A stretch of DNA of 64,000 nucleotides, taken from the NCBI RefSeq assembly GCF_003722315.1, contig NZ_CP033580.1, positions 1,611,001-1,675,000 on the forward strand, written 5' to 3'. The position numbers were made by a program, and so were the translations under genes. This stretch comes from Thermoanaerobacter ethanolicus JW 200 (lineage in GTDB: Bacteria; Bacillota; Thermoanaerobacteria; Thermoanaerobacterales; Thermoanaerobacteraceae). Positions 16,787 through 26,869 of this stretch are shown in pieces; position 1 is the first letter of the stretch; every line of letters begins with the position of its first letter. The notes beneath the pieces were generated by a model, which saw nothing but the letters and a program-made list of their open reading frames with translations, was not told where the DNA came from and made no database searches.

Positions 16787-18688
16787 ATGATGAACGCTTT
16801 TTACCTGAAGAAGGTCCTCATTGTAGAAGATAGCAGACTCAATGCGCAGATAACAGCGGATATTCTGACCAGGCATGGATATGAAACAGAGATAGTCACA
16901 TCAGGTGAAGAGGCTGTTGAAAAAGCACTAAATAACATCAAAAGCCCGGACTTAATTCTTATGGACATAGAACTTAAAGGAGCAATCGATGGGATAGATG
17001 CAGCAAGAATAATTCAGCAGCATAAAGATATCCCAATTTTATTTCTAACTGCCAATGCCAGCAAAGAAATAATGGAAAAAATAAAGTCAGTTTCAGCTTA
17101 CGGGTATGTTCCTAAGGGTGTAGATGAGTATGTACTCATATCTCAAATAGAAATGGCTTTTAAGCTCTATGAGGCTAAAATGAAATTAACGCAAAATGAG
17201 GCTTTGTTCCGCAATATGTTTGAAAATCATGACGTAGCAATGATACTTATTGATCCACAAGCCGGTCAAAAGTGTTCGGAAGCTTTAAAGAAGGGTTGTA
17301 ATCCCTGCCTTTGCTTCCAGCGGTTAGCTAACGGAGAAGAGAGATTAGTAGAAGTATATTCATCCCCTATAGATTATCAAGGAATAACATTGATGCATCT
17401 GATTATTTTTGACATTACTGAACAATGGAAAGCAAAGAGAGAGCTTGAATTTTATAAAAATCTTTTTGAAGACTCACTTAATGAAATTTACATATTCCAT
17501 CCGCAGACGCTGAAGTTCATTGCAGTAAACCGTGGAGCAAGGGAAAATTTGGGATATAGTCAGGAGGAGCTCAAAGAAAAGACACTACTTGATTTAACAC
17601 CAGATTTTACCCTGCAAAGCTTTAAAGAACTTCTTGAGCCCCTTTTAAGAGGTCAACAGAAGCAGCTCATCTTTGACACAATGCACCGCAGAAAAGACGG
17701 TTCTTTATATCCAGCAGAAATCCATTTAGAACTTATGGAATTTGATAAAGAAAAAGTGTATACAGCACTTGTGATTGATATAACGGAGCGCAGAAAAATA
17801 GAAAAAGAACTGAAGGAGAGGAATGAGATTTTAAGCACCATAATGGAATCGGCAGGAGATGCTATTATTATGCTTGATGACAAAGGGAAAGTAACCTTCT
17901 GGAATCCTGCAGCAGAACGCATACTTGGTTATTCAGAAGAAGAAATAATAGGTAAAGATTTGCACATGTTTATGATACAAGATATGCGGCTGTACGAAGC
18001 ATATAGAGAAGCATTTAAAAGATTCCGTTCAACCGGAAAAGGAAGTGTTGTAGGCAAGACTGTTGAGATGAAGACAAGGCACAAAAACGGCTATGAAATT
18101 GATGTAGAACTTTCACTTTCTGCTGTAAAAATTAAAGATGCATGGCATGCAATAGGCATAATTCGCGACATAAGCGAGCGCAAGAGATTTGAGGAACTCC
18201 TTTACCGCCAGTCCATTACCGATCCTCTTACAAATATCTACAACAGGCGTTTTTTCATGCAGATGCTGGAGCAGGAAATAGAGCGAACAAAAAGGAATAA
18301 AAAGCCCTTTTCACTTGTTATGTTTGACTTAGATCACTTCAAAAACATAAATGACCGTTTCGGTCATGCAGCGGGAGATATTGTTCTTAGAAGTGTTGCC
18401 GATACAGTAAAGGGAAGGATACGAAAAACAGATTATTTTGCGCGCTGGGGAGGAGAAGAATTTATAATCCTGCTGCCAGAAACTTCTCTAGACGATGCAG
18501 TTGCTCTGGCTGAAGAGCTTAGAAAACAGATAAGTATGATGGAATTAGAAGGAATAGACAAGATAACAGCAAGCTTTGGAGTAACTGAATACAGTGACAC
18601 CGATACTATTGACACAGTTCTTATTCGGGTAGACAACATGCTTTATGAAGCAAAGGGTGAAGGAAGAAATTGTGTAAAGAGCGAATAA
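16787..18688 (+). CDS. Response regulator with PAS domains and active GGDEF domain
   Basis: 633 residues from the ATG at 16787 behind GGAGG. Domains in order: receiver (LIVEDSRL, acceptor Asp in LILMDIELKG, Lys in YVPKG), a shortened PAS with Cys-rich CSEALKKGCNPCLCF, two full PAS domains (about 215-465), then GGDEF (about 470-633). The active site reads ARWGGEEFIILLPET, and RKTD lies five residues before GGEEF, which is the RxxD product-inhibition site. It should therefore make c-di-GMP and be feedback-regulated. Cytoplasmic. It lies about 170 bp after the glycosyltransferase, whose polymer is the likely output. Confidence 0.85.
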   Translation: MMNAFYLKKVLIVEDSRLNAQITADILTRHGYETEIVTSGEEAVEKALNNIKSPDLILMDIELKGAIDGIDAARIIQQHKDIPILFLTANASKEIMEKIKSVSAYGYVPKGVDEYVLISQIEMAFKLYEAKMKLTQNEALFRNMFENHDVAMILIDPQAGQKCSEALKKGCNPCLCFQRLANGEERLVEVYSSPIDYQGITLMHLIIFDITEQWKAKRELEFYKNLFEDSLNEIYIFHPQTLKFIAVNRGARENLGYSQEELKEKTLLDLTPDFTLQSFKELLEPLLRGQQKQLIFDTMHRRKDGSLYPAEIHLELMEFDKEKVYTALVIDITERRKIEKELKERNEILSTIMESAGDAIIMLDDKGKVTFWNPAAERILGYSEEEIIGKDLHMFMIQDMRLYEAYREAFKRFRSTGKGSVVGKTVEMKTRHKNGYEIDVELSLSAVKIKDAWHAIGIIRDISERKRFEELLYRQSITDPLTNIYNRRFFMQMLEQEIERTKRNKKPFSLVMFDLDHFKNINDRFGHAAGDIVLRSVADTVKGRIRKTDYFARWGGEEFIILLPETSLDDAVALAEELRKQISMMELEGIDKITASFGVTEYSDTDTIDTVLIRVDNMLYEAKGEGRNCVKSE

Positions 18689-18762
18689 AAAAATGGAAAT
18701 AAAATATAAAGTGGGAGGAGGATAAAAAGAGAGGCTTGTAATAGAGCCTCACTAAAAGAACT

Positions 18763-19563
18763 ATGGAGGAAAGGGAAAATAAAAAGAATATTCTAGTAGT
18801 AGATGATTCTGTATTAATACGGCTTATGGCTAAAAATATATTAGAGGCAGAAGGATATGACGTTGAAACTGCAGCTACTGCTGAAGAAGCAATATTTAAA
18901 GTAAAAAATAGAGAGAAATTATTTGATTTAGTAATTGTAGACATTAATCTGCCGAATCAGAATGGTTTTGAATTTATACAGAAACTAAAATCGCAGGCGG
19001 AATACAAAAACATTCCGGTGATGATATTAAGTGGAGATGCTACACCAGTTTCAATTAAAGAGGCAGTAGAAGTTGGTGCAGTAGAATATCTCATTAAGCC
19101 CTTTAAAGCAGCTGAGCTTGTAAAACGTGTAGTAAAACTAATAGGATACATTAAAGAAGAAGATCACTATCCGGAACTTAAAGAGCTGCTAAAAAAAGAA
19201 ATAAACCGGGCCAAGAGAAGCAATGTAAATCTTTCTTTAGTTCTGGCACAATGCGAAGGAAAAATCAGAGTAGAAATTTCAAAAATAGCAAAACAGGTAA
19301 AGAACAGACTTCGAGACATAGATACAGTATTTGAGATTGATAAAAATACTTTGGCTTTAGTTCTTCCTGTTACAGGAGCTAATGGCGCAGTGGTTGTAAT
19401 AAAAAAAGTTAAAGGTAAACTGCCGGGTAAATGGTATTTTGGTATAAGTACATATCCCGATAACGGCAAAGATGAAGAGGAGCTAATTAATTTTGCAAAA
19501 GAAAGCTTAATGAAAGAAATATCGAATTTAAAACAAGAGACGGCAGAAAGAAAAGAAATATAG
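18763..19563 (+). CDS. Response regulator with degenerate GGDEF-like domain
   Basis: 266 residues. Receiver domain: NILVVDDSVLIRLMAKNIL, acceptor Asp in LVIVDINLPNQNG, and YLIKPFKAAEL. The remaining 140 residues follow a GGDEF fold with RDIDTVFEIDKNTLALVLPV, where RDID looks like the RxxD site but the GGDEF loop is replaced by DKNTL, so no cyclase activity is expected. It may act as a c-di-GMP sensor or phosphorylation-dependent adaptor. A small GAGGC/GCCTC hairpin lies between it and the upstream cyclase. The ribosome site is weak. Confidence 0.75.
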   Translation: MEERENKKNILVVDDSVLIRLMAKNILEAEGYDVETAATAEEAIFKVKNREKLFDLVIVDINLPNQNGFEFIQKLKSQAEYKNIPVMILSGDATPVSIKEAVEVGAVEYLIKPFKAAELVKRVVKLIGYIKEEDHYPELKELLKKEINRAKRSNVNLSLVLAQCEGKIRVEISKIAKQVKNRLRDIDTVFEIDKNTLALVLPVTGANGAVVVIKKVKGKLPGKWYFGISTYPDNGKDEEELINFAKESLMKEISNLKQETAERKEI

Positions 19564-19673
19564 GAGTTATACAGACAGTAATTTTTTGGTATTATATTTT
19601 TAGACAAAAAAATAATAAAATTGCTATTGCAAAGGAAATGTAAAAAAAAGCTGCTAAATTAAATACTCTGAAG

Positions 19674-19710
19674 ATAGGCGGGCCAAGGCTTTTCTTGACC
19701 TATTTTATTT
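19674..19710. terminator. Possible terminator
   Basis: GATAGGCGGGCCAAGGC can pair imperfectly with CTTGACCTATT across a TTTT loop, and TTTATTT follows. It lies after the signalling genes and before the acyltransferase promoter region. Confidence 0.35.
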
Positions 19711-19825
19711 ACCCCTTTATTTACAAAACATTTTTATTGGGAAAATTTAAAAAGTATTATAATATAAAGTGAAATTCAAAAGATGGACTTATATAACAAC
19801 ACATAAGTTTATCGGGTGAAGATCT

Positions 19826-20470
19826 ATGAAGATTATAGGAAAATTTTTTTACTTTTTAGGAAAGTGGATATTTTATTTTTTATTTAAAATATTTATCAAA
19901 ATTGAAGTTGAAGGAAAGAAAAACCTTCCTGAAAAAGGGCCTCTTATAATCGCATCAAATCATAAAAGCATATTGGATCCATTAATACTAATGGTTATAT
20001 TACCTTATTATATAACTTTTCTTGCTGCTTCATACCTATTTAAAATACCCTTTTTAAATATAATTTTAAAGCTTGTGGGTGTGCTTCCTGTAAAAGAAAA
20101 AAAGCAAGATTTAAGGACATTAAAACGAGCAATAGATTTGCTAAAAAACGGCAATATAGTCGGCGTTTTTCCGGAAGGCGGGGTGAGCGTAAATGGAAAT
20201 GTTAAAGAATTTAAACCTGGTTTTGGTTTCCTTTCGGTTAAAACAAATGCACCTATCCTTCCTATAGCGATAATAGGGACGGAAAGAGTGCTTCCTCCAG
20301 GAAAATGGATTCCAAAAAGGGCAAAAGTTAAAATTTGCATTGGGGAACCCATATTTTTAGAAAAAGTAAATATAAAGGATAAAAAAGAAATTTACAGTTA
20401 TTTAGTAAATTATACAAGGGCAATGATTTTAAAGTTCATATCAAAATTTAGCACTCCTGTAATAAATTAA
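19826..20470 (+). CDS. plsC: 1-acyl-sn-glycerol-3-phosphate acyltransferase (PlsC family)
   Basis: 214 residues with an N-terminal hydrophobic stretch. The acyltransferase motifs are present: NHKSILD near residue 45 (HX4D, catalytic His and Asp), VLPVKEKK, VGVFPEGGVS near residue 114 (phosphate-binding FPEG) and APILPIAIIG. It transfers an acyl chain to lysophosphatidic acid, at the membrane, in phospholipid synthesis. It has its own start region after a spacer of about 260 bp and is followed by IS30 debris. Many clostridia carry several paralogues, so it need not be the main PlsC. Confidence 0.85.
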   Translation: MKIIGKFFYFLGKWIFYFLFKIFIKIEVEGKKNLPEKGPLIIASNHKSILDPLILMVILPYYITFLAASYLFKIPFLNIILKLVGVLPVKEKKQDLRTLKRAIDLLKNGNIVGVFPEGGVSVNGNVKEFKPGFGFLSVKTNAPILPIAIIGTERVLPPGKWIPKRAKVKICIGEPIFLEKVNIKDKKEIYSYLVNYTRAMILKFISKFSTPVIN

Positions 20471-20493
20471 AAGGTTGTAATATTTTCCAAAAA

Positions 20494-21163
<670 letters not shown>

Positions 21164-21236
21164 AATAACAAATGGGAGCAAAAAATTTAAAACAGAAGTT
21201 ATTGCAGATTTAGTTAATATGTAAAATTATGGAACT

Positions 21237-21260
21237 GTACTTCCCCTATAGGGGAAGTAC
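21237..21260. repeat. Perfect 24-bp palindrome
   Basis: GTACTTCCCCTA at 21237-21248 is followed directly by its exact reverse complement TAGGGGAAGTAC (21249-21260). It lies about 75 bp beyond the IS30 remnant and 200 bp before the permease gene. It could be a terminator stem, an operator or a palindromic target of an IS30 element. No T-run follows. Confidence 0.5.
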
Positions 21261-21372
21261 ATATAAGTATCATACATGGTTATGAAATAATAGCATTTAA
21301 TGTAAATAAATGTTGCGTTTAATATTGCAATTTACACTACAAAATCTTGACACGGATGAACTACGTTAGTAA

Positions 21373-21401
21373 TTGAATTTGTTGCAATAAGGTAATATAA
21401 T
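21373..21401 (+). promoter_or_regulatory. Putative promoter of the KimA-like permease gene
   Basis: TTGAAT at 21373-21378 and TATAAT at 21396-21401 are separated by 17 bp, a good match to a housekeeping promoter, about 60 bp before the TTG start. I saw no ydaO-type c-di-AMP riboswitch in the leader. Confidence 0.5.
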
Positions 21402-21461
21402 AATATAGTTGACTGTAAAACCATTTAATACTTCAAATTATCGGCAAAGGAGAGGATTTCC

Positions 21462-23351
21462 TTGCTCGAAAAAATTAAAAGGGTTTTAATTGGACAACCA
21501 TTGCCAAATGAAGTTGAAAAATCAGAAAAATACGGTGTTTTATGGGGTTTGCCGATTTTGTCAAGCGATGCTATATCATCCGTTGGATATGCAGGGCAAG
21601 AAATGCTATATGCATTACTTCCTGCTGTAGGAATTTTAGCGTTTGAAAAAATCCCTATTCTTTCACTAGCTATAATTGTATTACTTTTTATTCTTATGAT
21701 TTCATACAGTCAAACCATCGATAACTATCCAAACGGTGGTGGAGCCTTTATTGTTGCCAAGGACAATCTTGGAGTTTTAGCAGGAATCATTGCTGGTGCT
21801 GCTTTATCAGTTGATTATATACTTACTGTTGCTGTTTCTATATCATCTGGTGTTGATCAAATTGTAACTGCTATCAGTGTGTTAAGACCATATAAATTGG
21901 AGATATGCTTGCTTTTAGTCTTATTATTGATGATAGGAAACTTAAGGGGAATAAGAGAATCTTCACGTATATTTGGTATTCCGGCTTATGCTTTTATGTT
22001 GGCGATAGTTTCACTAATAATCGCGGGATTTTTCAAGCTCAAAACTGGTTATATACCGCCTGAACCAAAAATAAATTATCCAATACACCCTGTTACAATG
22101 ATTTTGCTTTTGAAAGCATTTGGAAGTGGATGTACTGCCTTAACAGGTGTTGAGGCAGTTGCTAATGCTGTTCCCAACTTTAAAGAGCCTGCTACAAAAC
22201 ATGCAAAAATGGTTCTTATGCTTTTATCTTTGATAATTTTTATATTATTTGGTGGGACATCTTTACTGGCGACTTACTATCGAGTAAATCCTGAAAAAGG
22301 TGCAATGCTTGTTTTAATGGCTCAAGAAGTTTTTGGCAAAACTTTTATGTATTATTTCGTTGCTGCAACAACATTTATAATTCTTATATTTGCTGCAAAT
22401 ACAGCTTTTGCAGGTTTTCCAATGCTTGTAGCTGTCATGGCAAAGGAAGAATTTGTTCCAAGACAACTAAGTATGAAAGGAGACAGATTGAGCTATTCAA
22501 ATGGAATAATAATTCTTTCATTAATATCTGCTTTATTAATTGTCATTTTTAAAGGCAATGTTTCGGCCTTAATTGGTCTTTATGCTATTGGTGTATTTAT
22601 ATCATTTACATTGTCTCAAAGTGGCATGTTTGTAAGATGGCTCAAACATAAAGGTAATAGCTGGCACATAAAAGCTTTTATAAACGGGTTTGGAGCTCTT
22701 ACTACCTTTGTTGTTGTCATTATAATTGCAATAACCAAATTCAAAGAAGGCGCTTGGATTGTTGTTCTTTTAATACCTGTACTTGTTCTTGCAATGGTAA
22801 AAGTAAAACTTCATTATATTGCTGTTGCTGACCAGCTCAGAATAACACCTGCTGATAAAGAATTGTTAGATATTGAACACAATATCTATAGAAATAGAGT
22901 AATTGTTCCAATAGAAAGTTTAAACAAAGCAAGTGTAAGAGCATTAAGGTTTGCAAGGACTATATCTGATAATGTAATTGCATTCAATGTTTCTATAAGC
23001 GAGGAGCAAGCAAAGAAATTGCAAGAAAGATATAAAATGTTAAATTGTTCTATTCCTTTAGTTATCAGATACTCACCTTACAGAAAAATCATCGAACCAC
23101 TTTTAGAATATATAAAGTCAGAAGAGTATAACTATCAAAAGGGAGATATAATAACTGTAATTATACCAAAATTTACTGCACCAAAGTGGTGGCAAAAGCT
23201 ATTGCACAATCATACATGGTTGTTTATTGAAAAAGAGCTGTTAAAAGAAAAGCACATTGTTGTGTCTGTTATGCCCCTTCAACTAAAAGATGATGAAATT
23301 GTTTTGAAGAATAAAAAGCAATCTTTGTGGAATGTGTTAGAGAAAGATTAG
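21462..23351 (+). CDS. KimA/YdaO-like APC-superfamily permease
   Basis: 629 residues starting at a TTG with AAAGGAGAGG upstream. About twelve membrane helices (residues 25-460) are followed by a cytoplasmic domain of roughly 160 residues. Conserved parts: LSSDAISSVGYAGQEMLYAL, NYPNGGGAFIVAKDNLG and GSGCTALTGVEAVANAVPNF. Length, layout and motifs match the KimA potassium importer group, which moves K+ with protons and is inhibited by c-di-AMP in Bacillus. Transport of K+ here is inferred from the family. It is a single-gene unit with its own promoter and a downstream hairpin. Confidence 0.75.
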   Translation: MLEKIKRVLIGQPLPNEVEKSEKYGVLWGLPILSSDAISSVGYAGQEMLYALLPAVGILAFEKIPILSLAIIVLLFILMISYSQTIDNYPNGGGAFIVAKDNLGVLAGIIAGAALSVDYILTVAVSISSGVDQIVTAISVLRPYKLEICLLLVLLLMIGNLRGIRESSRIFGIPAYAFMLAIVSLIIAGFFKLKTGYIPPEPKINYPIHPVTMILLLKAFGSGCTALTGVEAVANAVPNFKEPATKHAKMVLMLLSLIIFILFGGTSLLATYYRVNPEKGAMLVLMAQEVFGKTFMYYFVAATTFIILIFAANTAFAGFPMLVAVMAKEEFVPRQLSMKGDRLSYSNGIIILSLISALLIVIFKGNVSALIGLYAIGVFISFTLSQSGMFVRWLKHKGNSWHIKAFINGFGALTTFVVVIIIAITKFKEGAWIVVLLIPVLVLAMVKVKLHYIAVADQLRITPADKELLDIEHNIYRNRVIVPIESLNKASVRALRFARTISDNVIAFNVSISEEQAKKLQERYKMLNCSIPLVIRYSPYRKIIEPLLEYIKSEEYNYQKGDIITVIIPKFTAPKWWQKLLHNHTWLFIEKELLKEKHIVVSVMPLQLKDDEIVLKNKKQSLWNVLEKD

Positions 23352-23414
23352 ATTTTTGTGATTATCAAGTATTTACAGATTTTAATATAAGAAAAATTAA
23401 TGTGTTATCTTGGA

Positions 23415-23453
23415 AAGAGCAATGCCAGGGCAGTGGTTAATTGCTCTTTTTTA
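23415..23453 (+). terminator. Rho-independent terminator of the KimA-like gene
   Basis: AAGAGCAAT (23415-23423) pairs with ATTGCTCTT (23440-23448), then TTTT. It lies about 65 bp after the stop codon. Confidence 0.8.
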
Positions 23454-23539
23454 ATTAACCCTCCATGCTTAACAAAGCACAACCATAGATGAAAATAAAT
23501 TTTCAAGTTGCAAGAAACTAGTTTTTTGGTAAACTAAAA

Positions 23540-23705
23540 TTAACAGGGTCAAAGGTTGATTTAATGCTGATGGATTAATACCTCGTGAATTAACCTAACT
23601 TGATTACCTTTGAGCACAACCAATTGTCGCCCCATATTAAGGCAATATGGGAACAGCACGGGTGTTAAGTTTCTTATTTTTCTCAGGTAATCAACCCTGT
23701 AATAA
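23540..23705 (+). ncRNA. Candidate IS110 bridge RNA region (5' leader of the element)
   Basis: The non-coding leader directly upstream of the IS110 transposase is rich in nested inverted repeats. ACAGGGT near 23540 faces ACCCTGT near 23697. TTGATTACCT (23600-23609) faces AGGTAATCAA (23685-23694). A perfect CCCATATT/AATATGGG hairpin (23631-23651) lies inside. IS110 elements are known to encode a bridge RNA in this position that pairs with donor and target DNA. The structure and position fit; expression and loop sequences are not shown here. Confidence 0.5.
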
Positions 23706-23725
23706 ATTTAACAGGAGTGAAGAAA

Positions 23726-24969
23726 ATGCAGGATTTACTAGAAGTTTGCTGTGGACTAGATGTTCACAAAGAAACAATAGTGGCTTGTTTGCTTAAAGGT
23801 TCTGTCAATGATGAAAAGCCGGAAAAAACGATAAGAACATTTTCCACTTTATTAAAAGACCTTGAAGAATTAAAAACATGGCTTGAAACAGAAAACTGTC
23901 ATCATGTTGCCATGGAGAGTACAGGGATATACTGGCAACCCGTATATAACGTACTCGAAAGTGCTTTTGATGGTAACATATCAATCATAGTAGCTAATGC
24001 AAAACATATGAAGAATGTACCCGGTAAAAAAACTGATATGAAAGATGCAGAATGGATTGCTACTTTATTAAGAGCTGGTCTTTTAAGTGGAAGCTTTATT
24101 CCTCCGCAAGAAATTCGAGAATTACGCAACCTTACGAGATATCGCAAAAGCATAATTGAAGAGATATCTTCTCAAAAAAATCGTATAGAGAAGCATTTAC
24201 AAAGCTGTGGATTTAAGCTTTCAAATTTTTTGACAGATATATTTGGCGTATCAGGTAGAGCGATAATAGACCATATAGCAGAGCATGGAAGTATAACAGC
24301 TAAAGAAGTTGAAAATTATGTAAGAGGGAGAGCACGCAGTAAAATAGAAGACATAAAGCTATCAATTAATGGTAGAATGAATAAGCATCAAAGAGAATTT
24401 TTAAAGCTTTTACTCAATCATTTAGATGAAACGTATAAACATCTTTATGAGATAGAAGAGAGTATTAATGCTGAGATTGAAAAATACAAGAGACAGATTG
24501 AACAGCTAGATGGAATACCTGGCATAGATGTAACGGCAGCTGCTGCAATAATTGCTGAAATAGGTACAGATATGGATAAATTCAAGACTGCAGAGCACAT
24601 TTGCTCATGGGCAGGATTAAGTCCCGGTAATAATGAAAGTGCGGGAAAAAAAAGTCCACTCGAGTAACAAAAGGAAACACTTATATAAAGAGGATACTGT
24701 GTGAAGTAGCATGGAGTATAACCCGCATAAGGGATTCATATCTTGCCACATGGTATTGGAAAGTAAAGCAGCGCCGTGGTACAAAAAAAGCGGTAGTAGC
24801 ACTTGCCAGGAAAATATTAGTTATCATTTATACTATGCTTAAAAATAACACTGACTATGATGAAAGAATTTTCGATGAAGTGCGAAAGAAACAGGAAATA
24901 ATTCGCGTTAAACGGATTATTAACGAAGCTCGCAAGTTGGGTTTAGAAGTAACAGTGTCCCAAATTTAA
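23726..24969 (+). pseudogene. IS110-family transposase (DEDD), one-base frameshift
   Basis: The ATG at 23726 follows ACAGGAG. The N-terminal DEDD domain is intact: CGLDVHKETIVACLL, AMESTGIYWQPVYNV and GKKTDMKDAEWIA. The C-terminal Tnp_20 domain has LDGIPGIDVTAAAAIIAEIG and CSWAGLSPGNNESAGK. At 24645-24652 a run of eight A's puts the frame out and the reading stops at 24667. With nine A's it would go on STRVTKGNTYIKRILCEVAW to RKLGLEVTVSQI and the TAA at 24967. It is either a recent homopolymer mutation or rescued by slippage on the A8 run. Confidence 0.8.
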
Positions 24970-25305
24970 GTAGTATAATTAGATAACTTTACAAAAATTC
25001 CCAGCTGATGCTTTTAAAGCATTGGTTTAATATTTATTACCTTTTTTCTGGCTGGATGTTTAAGCCTATGCAGTTGTCAATGTTCAAAATTCTCCTTTTA
25101 GATAGTCTATTTTCGTGTTAACTTTTTAATTAAAAAGAAAAAGCTTAAAAGTTTTGCCACAGTCAGCCATTATCTCATCGAATAATAAAATTTAAAATGT
25201 TAACAAAAATAAGCTACCTTAAAACTTTAAAAAGCCTTTAAAGTAGCTTTATATTGATTCTTTTTGATTTATTTATAAATTCATAACATTTCTACACAAC
25301 AAAAA
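24970..25305. other. Intergenic region between IS110 and the SEC-C gene, with terminator
   Basis: The right end of the IS110 element must lie here but has no inverted repeat to mark it. AAGCTAC (25211-25217) and GTAGCTT (25243-25249) form the ends of a long A/T-rich hairpin downstream of the minus-strand SEC-C gene and probably end its transcript. No other coding signal was seen. Confidence 0.5.
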
Positions 25306-26655
25306 TCAAAAACCTTTTAATGCATTTACAATCGCATTCATATTATCATATATAATTGCTTTTTGTTCTTCAATTTTATTGTAAAGCTGTTTTAAGTATT
25401 GCACTTCTTCAAAATCCTTTGACTCTAAATAGGCTATATATTCATTAAAAAATTTTCTTGATAATAGCTGTTCTAGATTTTCTAAAATCATATTGCTATC
25501 ATCTATTCTTTGAGGTAAAGTATTAACATAGTTAGATAGGGATATAACAAATCTTATCTTTATTAAACTAATCTGGAATGTTGTTGGTATAGTTAAAAAT
25601 TCTAATATGTTTTGAAGCTTTTCTTTGAGGTCATTATCTTTTGTAGTTTTTTCTATTTTTACTATTTTGTCTAATATAGAAAAATACACTTTTTCTGCAA
25701 CTATATCTTCATCAAAAATTTCATCTATCACTTCATCAAATATAGAATCAAAAAGTTCTTGTTGTTCTGTGTTTTTCTTTTTAAAGAATTCAGCAGCTTT
25801 TGTAAGGAACTTTAAATAAAATATATAAAATACATAAAATGGTATTTCAATTTCCATTTCAGGGTCTAAAATATAATTTAATTCATCTTCCATTTCCATA
25901 AGCATATTGGCACTTAAATATTCGGCAAATATAGGATATTTATAGAATATTTCCATCACTTTCTCCTTCACTAAGTCATGAGGTAATTTTTCTGCATCAT
26001 TTATAACTTTTTCTAATTCATCTTCTCCATCCACAAGGTCAAATTCCGTTGCTTCTAAGATAGGTGTTGTAAATATCTTATAAGTTTTATCTATAACTGC
26101 TATTGAAAGCCAGATAAAGATATTTTTCATTTCTTCTTCGGTAAATTTTTCTGTACGTAGAGAATAGGCTAAATTCAATAAATAGTTTTCTAAAAAAGAT
26201 GTATTAGATATTTCATCTAAAACTCTTTCCATTTCTTCCTCATTATCAAGATCTACATTCATTATAAAAGTAACCGGGATCCTTAAGTCTTTCAACCCTT
26301 CATTTTTTCTGAATATATTTACAATTTTTCTAAATAATTCTTCGGTTATTTCATCTTCATTTTCTTCATTAAGTTCTTCTAGTTGTTGTTTTCTTTCTCT
26401 CAATGATTCTATTAGTAATACTTTTAATTTTTCCACATTTACAGCTTCATTTTTACTATCCAGCTTAATTCCATACATTACACTTAATATTCGTATAAAT
26501 TCATAATCATAAGGTAAAAATACGTCATCTTTTTCTATTTCTTTTAAGAGGGTTTTCTCAATTTTTTCTATGTTAGGAAGACAGCATTTTTTATATTTTT
26601 TTCCACTTCCACAAATGCATTCATCATTTCTATCAATATCAAAAATTTTACTCAT
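25306..26655 (-). CDS. SEC-C motif protein of unknown function
   Basis: 449 residues; the ATG at 26655 follows GGAGGG. Residues 13-25 form the SEC-C zinc motif (CICGSGKKYKKCC), here at the N-terminus, while SecA carries it at the C-terminus. The rest is a very acidic, mostly helical domain with many Glu-Glu runs (LEELNEENEDEITEELF; AMIN or nuclease motifs were not found). SEC-C proteins may bind ribosomes or act in protein handling. It faces away from a marR gene. I cannot name a more exact function. Confidence 0.7.
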   Translation of the reverse strand: MSKIFDIDRNDECICGSGKKYKKCCLPNIEKIEKTLLKEIEKDDVFLPYDYEFIRILSVMYGIKLDSKNEAVNVEKLKVLLIESLRERKQQLEELNEENEDEITEELFRKIVNIFRKNEGLKDLRIPVTFIMNVDLDNEEEMERVLDEISNTSFLENYLLNLAYSLRTEKFTEEEMKNIFIWLSIAVIDKTYKIFTTPILEATEFDLVDGEDELEKVINDAEKLPHDLVKEKVMEIFYKYPIFAEYLSANMLMEMEDELNYILDPEMEIEIPFYVFYIFYLKFLTKAAEFFKKKNTEQQELFDSIFDEVIDEIFDEDIVAEKVYFSILDKIVKIEKTTKDNDLKEKLQNILEFLTIPTTFQISLIKIRFVISLSNYVNTLPQRIDDSNMILENLEQLLSRKFFNEYIAYLESKDFEEVQYLKQLYNKIEEQKAIIYDNMNAIVNALKGF

Positions 26656-26806
26656 TTAACGCCCTCCAAATTGATTTTTACTTTCTTTTTATAGATTACC
26701 ACACTGTTTTCTTCTTGTCTATTATTTTTAAGGATACTTATCTCATTGTTCACGCATTTATTTATGTCTTTATCTATCATTTTTATAATAAAATGTTTAC
26801 ACCCTA

Positions 26807-26852
26807 TTGACTTTGTAAAAATAATGTTATAATATAATTTGGAAACCAAAAT
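26807..26852 (+). promoter_or_regulatory. Promoter and candidate operator of the marR-efflux unit
   Basis: TTGACT at 26807-26812 and overlapping TATAAT boxes at 26828 and 26833 (spacers 15 or 20 bp) precede the marR gene. The partial palindrome AATTTGGAAACCAAAAT at 26836-26852 overlaps the likely transcription start and would suit autorepression by the MarR protein. Confidence 0.4.
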
Positions 26853-26869
26853 ATTAGGGAGGCAAATTG

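Noticed and set aside
21164-21461. ydaO (c-di-AMP) riboswitch before the KimA-like gene
   Set aside because: The leader from the likely promoter is only about 55 nt and lacks the conserved riboswitch motifs.
26652-26849. 65-codon minus-strand frame overlapping the SEC-C gene start by ATGA
   Set aside because: It has no clear ribosome site, low-complexity composition, and covers the promoter and operator of marR on the other strand.
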